Part shown: in pieces, positions 61,531-64,000 of the stretch | How positions within the stretch are numbered: the stretch's first letter is position 1 | How the letters are laid out: every line of letters begins with the position of its first letter | Assembly: GCF_026991475.1 (NCBI RefSeq) | Contig: NZ_JALXBK010000047.1 | Span: 1-64,000 of the forward strand | Direction of reading: 5' to 3' | Source of the DNA: Sulfurimonas sp. | GTDB lineage: Bacteria; Campylobacterota; Campylobacteria; Campylobacterales; Sulfurimonadaceae | DNA length: 64,000 nucleotides | Translations under genes and position numbers: made by a program | The notes under the pieces: generated by a model | The model's database searches: none | The model's input: only the letters and a program-made list of their open reading frames with translations | Told to the model about the DNA's origin: nothing

Positions 61531-62823
61531 TTATTTTTTTGGAGCTGTATTCATATCTGGATGTGCGGGAATCCTAAAAAAAGTATATGATGGAAATTTT
61601 GTTGGTAGCTCTATTGGATTAACATTGCCACTATGCACCTCATCCCAAACTTTTCCATTTTCTGCTTTTAGTTGTTTGAGTTTTACAAAAAACTTACCAT
61701 CTCTCTCATAAGTTGAACCTATCTCATTATCTACTATTGCAACTTCTGAGCCAAGAGGAAAAACAACCTCCATCTCATCATTTGGAAGCGTTTTATATTT
61801 ACACAAGAAGTGTGTACCCGCTGCGTTTACTACACCACTTACTTGATGTGTTCCTAGTTGCATTGTAAAATCAAGAGATTGAGTGTCATGCTTTTCAAAA
61901 GGTCGTGAAATCAGATAAGCATCTGTATATCCACGATTTTGCAAAGATTGGAGCTCATACTGATAACGCTCACTATCTACTTTGTCTGCATAATAATCAT
62001 CAATAGCCATTCTATACGCTTTTGCAGTTGTAGCAGCATAGTAAGCTGTTTTTGTTCGTCCCTCAATCTTCACCGAATCAACTGCACCACTATCTAAAAT
62101 CTCTTTTATATGTGAAGCAAGGTTCAAATCTTTTGAGTTCATAATGTAAGTACCAACACCCTCTTCCTCTTCAAGCTTAAAGAGTGTTCCTGTCTCAGGG
62201 TTGGCTGCATACATCTCATAAGGAAAACGACAATCATTTGCACAACTGCCACGATTTGGCACACGACCACTCTGCAATGTAGAGATAAGACATCGTCCAC
62301 TATATGCAAAGCACATAGAACCATGAACAAAAACTTCTAACTCAAGATCGGGTAACTCTTTTTTTATCTCTTTTAAATCTCGAAGTGAAATCTCACGAGC
62401 AGTAATAATACGCGTAGCACCCATATCTGCATAGATTTGAGCATCAAGAACATTCATTACATTTGCTTGTGTTGAGAGATGAAGCGGCATATCGGGTGCT
62501 AAATCATGACAAAGTTTTAACACTCCAGGCGTTGCAACAATGAAAGCATCAGGCTTTAGCTCTGCCATTTTAACTATATGTTTTTTTAAAAGATTAAGTT
62601 GTGAGTTAAAAGGAAAGCCATTTATAGTGGCATAGACTTTTTTCCCTCTCTCATGTGCATATTTTATACCAGCTTCAAAATCTTCAAAAGTAAACTCTTT
62701 TCCAGAACGAATACGCAAAGAGAAGTGACTCACACCTCCATAAACAGCATCTGCACCAAAATCAAGTGCAATTTTTAATTTTTCTAAAGTTCCCGCAGGA
62801 GATAATAGTTCTACTTTTTTCAT
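61531..62823 (-). CDS. U32 family peptidase/hydroxylase (TrhP-like)
   Basis: MKKVELLSPAGTLEKLKIAL then DFGADAVYGG is the U32 start. EVFVHGSMCFAYSGRCLIST, then NRGSCANDCRFPYEMY with cysteines for an Fe-S cluster, and DLNLASHIKEILDSGAVDSV follow. 430 aa. U32 proteins include RlhA, TrhP and UbiU/V-like enzymes; size favours TrhP (tRNA U34 hydroxylation), but the assignment is not certain. In Helicobacter and Campylobacter it is next to cheZ, as here. Confidence 0.88.
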   Translation of the reverse strand: MKKVELLSPAGTLEKLKIALDFGADAVYGGVSHFSLRIRSGKEFTFEDFEAGIKYAHERGKKVYATINGFPFNSQLNLLKKHIVKMAELKPDAFIVATPGVLKLCHDLAPDMPLHLSTQANVMNVLDAQIYADMGATRIITAREISLRDLKEIKKELPDLELEVFVHGSMCFAYSGRCLISTLQSGRVPNRGSCANDCRFPYEMYAANPETGTLFKLEEEEGVGTYIMNSKDLNLASHIKEILDSGAVDSVKIEGRTKTAYYAATTAKAYRMAIDDYYADKVDSERYQYELQSLQNRGYTDAYLISRPFEKHDTQSLDFTMQLGTHQVSGVVNAAGTHFLCKYKTLPNDEMEVVFPLGSEVAIVDNEIGSTYERDGKFFVKLKQLKAENGKVWDEVHSGNVNPIELPTKFPSYTFFRIPAHPDMNTAPKK

Positions 62824-63536
62824 TACTGTCCAAATTGCTCAAGTAAAGCTTCTATATCATCAGTTGATGCCACATCTGTACCAGTATCACCTTCAATATG
62901 TTTTGCAGAAGAGACGCGTTTTTCATCATCTATTTTACCCTCAAAAAGAGTACTCATATAGCGAGAGAGTGAACGCATAACATTTACAACACGCTCAATT
63001 TTTTGTCTGTGAATATCTTGGTACTGCATAATATCCATAACACTCATAATAGCATCACCACTATTTTGCAAACTTTCTAACACTTCATTTACTTTTTCTA
63101 AAGCTTCTTCATTAATTTTATGCTGCGTTTTAAAGGTTTCTATGTCAGGGAACTTGGCACTAAGTGTATCAAAAAGATCCAGGTTTGCATTTAGAGCTTT
63201 TACAACATCGTTAAGTGTCTCTTCTTTATCCATTAAATCATTACTGATATTTTCGATAATATCAAAAATCTCACTTGCTTTTTCTTCACTCTCTTTTGTT
63301 ACATCATCAAGTTGATGCACCATTTTATTTTCATCTGTAGCAGGCAAAGGAAGTTCTGCAGCTTCAATACTTGTAGCTAAAGCATCTGCATCATCTTCAG
63401 CCTTGCTCTCTACTGCTTCCGAAACATCTTCAACATCTTCAACATTCTCATCACTCTGAGTCTCTTCATTCTCTGAGACATCATCATCCATATCAATCCC
63501 ACCACTCATCAATGCATCTAGTTCTTCTTGAGTCAT
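62823..63536 (-). CDS. cheZ: CheZ-like chemotaxis phosphatase
   Basis: Dephosphorylates CheY-P. The four-helix bundle (about 80-205) has the active-site segment MDIMQYQDIHRQKIERVVNV, with the D-x-x-x-Q of CheZ. The C-terminal DDIEALLEQFGQ is the CheY-binding tail, and the N-terminal MTQEELDALMSGG resembles the FliN/FliM start. An acidic linker lies between them. This is the remote CheZ of the phylum. It overlaps the U32 gene by one base and is divergent from the PHP gene. Confidence 0.9.
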   Translation of the reverse strand: MTQEELDALMSGGIDMDDDVSENEETQSDENVEDVEDVSEAVESKAEDDADALATSIEAAELPLPATDENKMVHQLDDVTKESEEKASEIFDIIENISNDLMDKEETLNDVVKALNANLDLFDTLSAKFPDIETFKTQHKINEEALEKVNEVLESLQNSGDAIMSVMDIMQYQDIHRQKIERVVNVMRSLSRYMSTLFEGKIDDEKRVSSAKHIEGDTGTDVASTDDIEALLEQFGQ

Positions 63537-63610
63537 AAACCTGCTCCAAATTGAATAATTTATTAATTCACACTATAATAGCATAAAATATCTAAAAATG
63601 AGACAAAATT

Positions 63611-64000
63611 ATGATAGTAGATTTACATAACCATACACCACTTTGTAACCACGCTGAGGGCACTATAGATGAATATATAAACACAGCTATTACCAAGGGA
63701 ACGAAAATTTTTGGTTTTTCTGACCATGCACCTATGGATTTTGATCCTGAGTATCGCATGGAGTTTCAAGATATGCAGGAGTATGAAAAAAATGTACGCC
63801 TTGCACAAGAGAGATACCAAGATAAAATCACCATTTTACTCAGCTATGAAGTTGATTATTTAAAAGGGCATATGGATGAACGCGTACTGAATGCTAATGT
63901 AGACTATCTGATTGGTTCTGTGCATTTTATTAATGGCTGGGGTTTTGACAATCCTGAATTTATTGGCAGATATGAGAATGAAAATATAGATGAAATTTGG
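63611..64000 (+). CDS. PHP-domain phosphatase, probable histidinol-phosphatase (5' part)
   Basis: MIVDLHNHTPLCNHAEGTID is the PHP metal-binding start (H-x-H), and FGFSDHAP, LSYEVDY and LIGSVHFINGWGFDNPEF match the HisK/HisJ family of histidinol-phosphate phosphatases. 130 codons are visible and the gene continues beyond 64000. ATG preceded by GAG. Divergent from cheZ. Confidence 0.85.
   Translation, partial: MIVDLHNHTPLCNHAEGTIDEYINTAITKGTKIFGFSDHAPMDFDPEYRMEFQDMQEYEKNVRLAQERYQDKITILLSYEVDYLKGHMDERVLNANVDYLIGSVHFINGWGFDNPEFIGRYENENIDEIW

Noticed and set aside
1-64000. CRISPR arrays, rRNA operon, prophage, IS transposase or integrase genes
   Set aside because: I see no regularly spaced direct repeats, no rRNA sequence and no transposase, recombinase or phage structural genes. 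All large frames are accounted for by housekeeping or surface genes.

Overview
The window reads as one continuous piece of chromosome from a Campylobacterota (epsilonproteobacterial) bacterium. It is AT-rich, with TTG and GTG starts next to AG-rich ribosome binding sites. Gene strings known from Helicobacter and Campylobacter are preserved: ffh/rpsP-khpA-rimM-trmD-rplS, rluA-waaA-flgZ-nif3, atpE-pnp-PRTase-lptD-RDD-purD, and cheZ-U32 peptidase-purE-DUF3972-glyQ. The NhaD-type antiporter, NIT-domain kinase and PAS/HPt/REC proteins suggest a free-living, Sulfurimonas-like species. Genus is inference; I had no database.

Layout. 0-4.9 kb: a minus-strand operon of an M20 peptidase, a RimK-like ATP-grasp ligase and an M14 carboxypeptidase. 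5-7.1 kb: ribosomal protein operon. 7.1-8.85 kb: an insert between ffh and rpsP, made of a 150-bp inverted-repeat element, a lipoprotein gene with an anomalously GC-rich C-terminal segment, and a poly-G tract. 8.9-19.4 kb: housekeeping genes (ffh, rluA-type, waaA, flgZ-like, nif3-like, TPR, M23, smpB, ispE, csrA, truB, uvrD-type). 19.5-22.8 kb: LysR regulator, an SspB-like gene, a pabC-like gene, cysteine synthase and a small divergent gene. 22.8-30.4 kb: tRNA-Leu, atpE, pnp, PRTase, lptD, RDD, purD and a 6S-like (purD-motif) RNA. 30.4-40.5 kb: hybrid kinase, hemD, guaA, nhaD, nadB, small lipoprotein, DciA-like, uvrC. 40.5-46.1 kb: a PAS / HPt / hybrid kinase / response regulator operon. 46.1-49.3 kb: lon and bamD. 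49.4-55.2 kb: a large surface protein followed by three pilin-like genes. 55.2-64 kb: hpf, recG, a cluster of tiny ORFs, glyQ, an outer-membrane protein, DUF89, DUF3972, purE, U32 peptidase, cheZ and the start of a PHP phosphatase.

The strongest unannotated signal is genome-wide rather than local. The octamer AAACGCAG occurs 44 times by hand count on both strands, about one per 1.45 kb, where base composition predicts one or two. It lies in several reading frames, has a flanking preference (Y before, usually C/T after), and forms one perfect intergenic inverted pair. This is how DNA uptake sequences behave in Neisseria and Pasteurellaceae. Other candidates are a diversity-generating-retroelement-like variable region in the inserted lipoprotein, a mirrored sense/antisense locus around a 25-residue hydrophobic peptide (type I toxin-antitoxin-like), and a ligase-plus-two-peptidases module.
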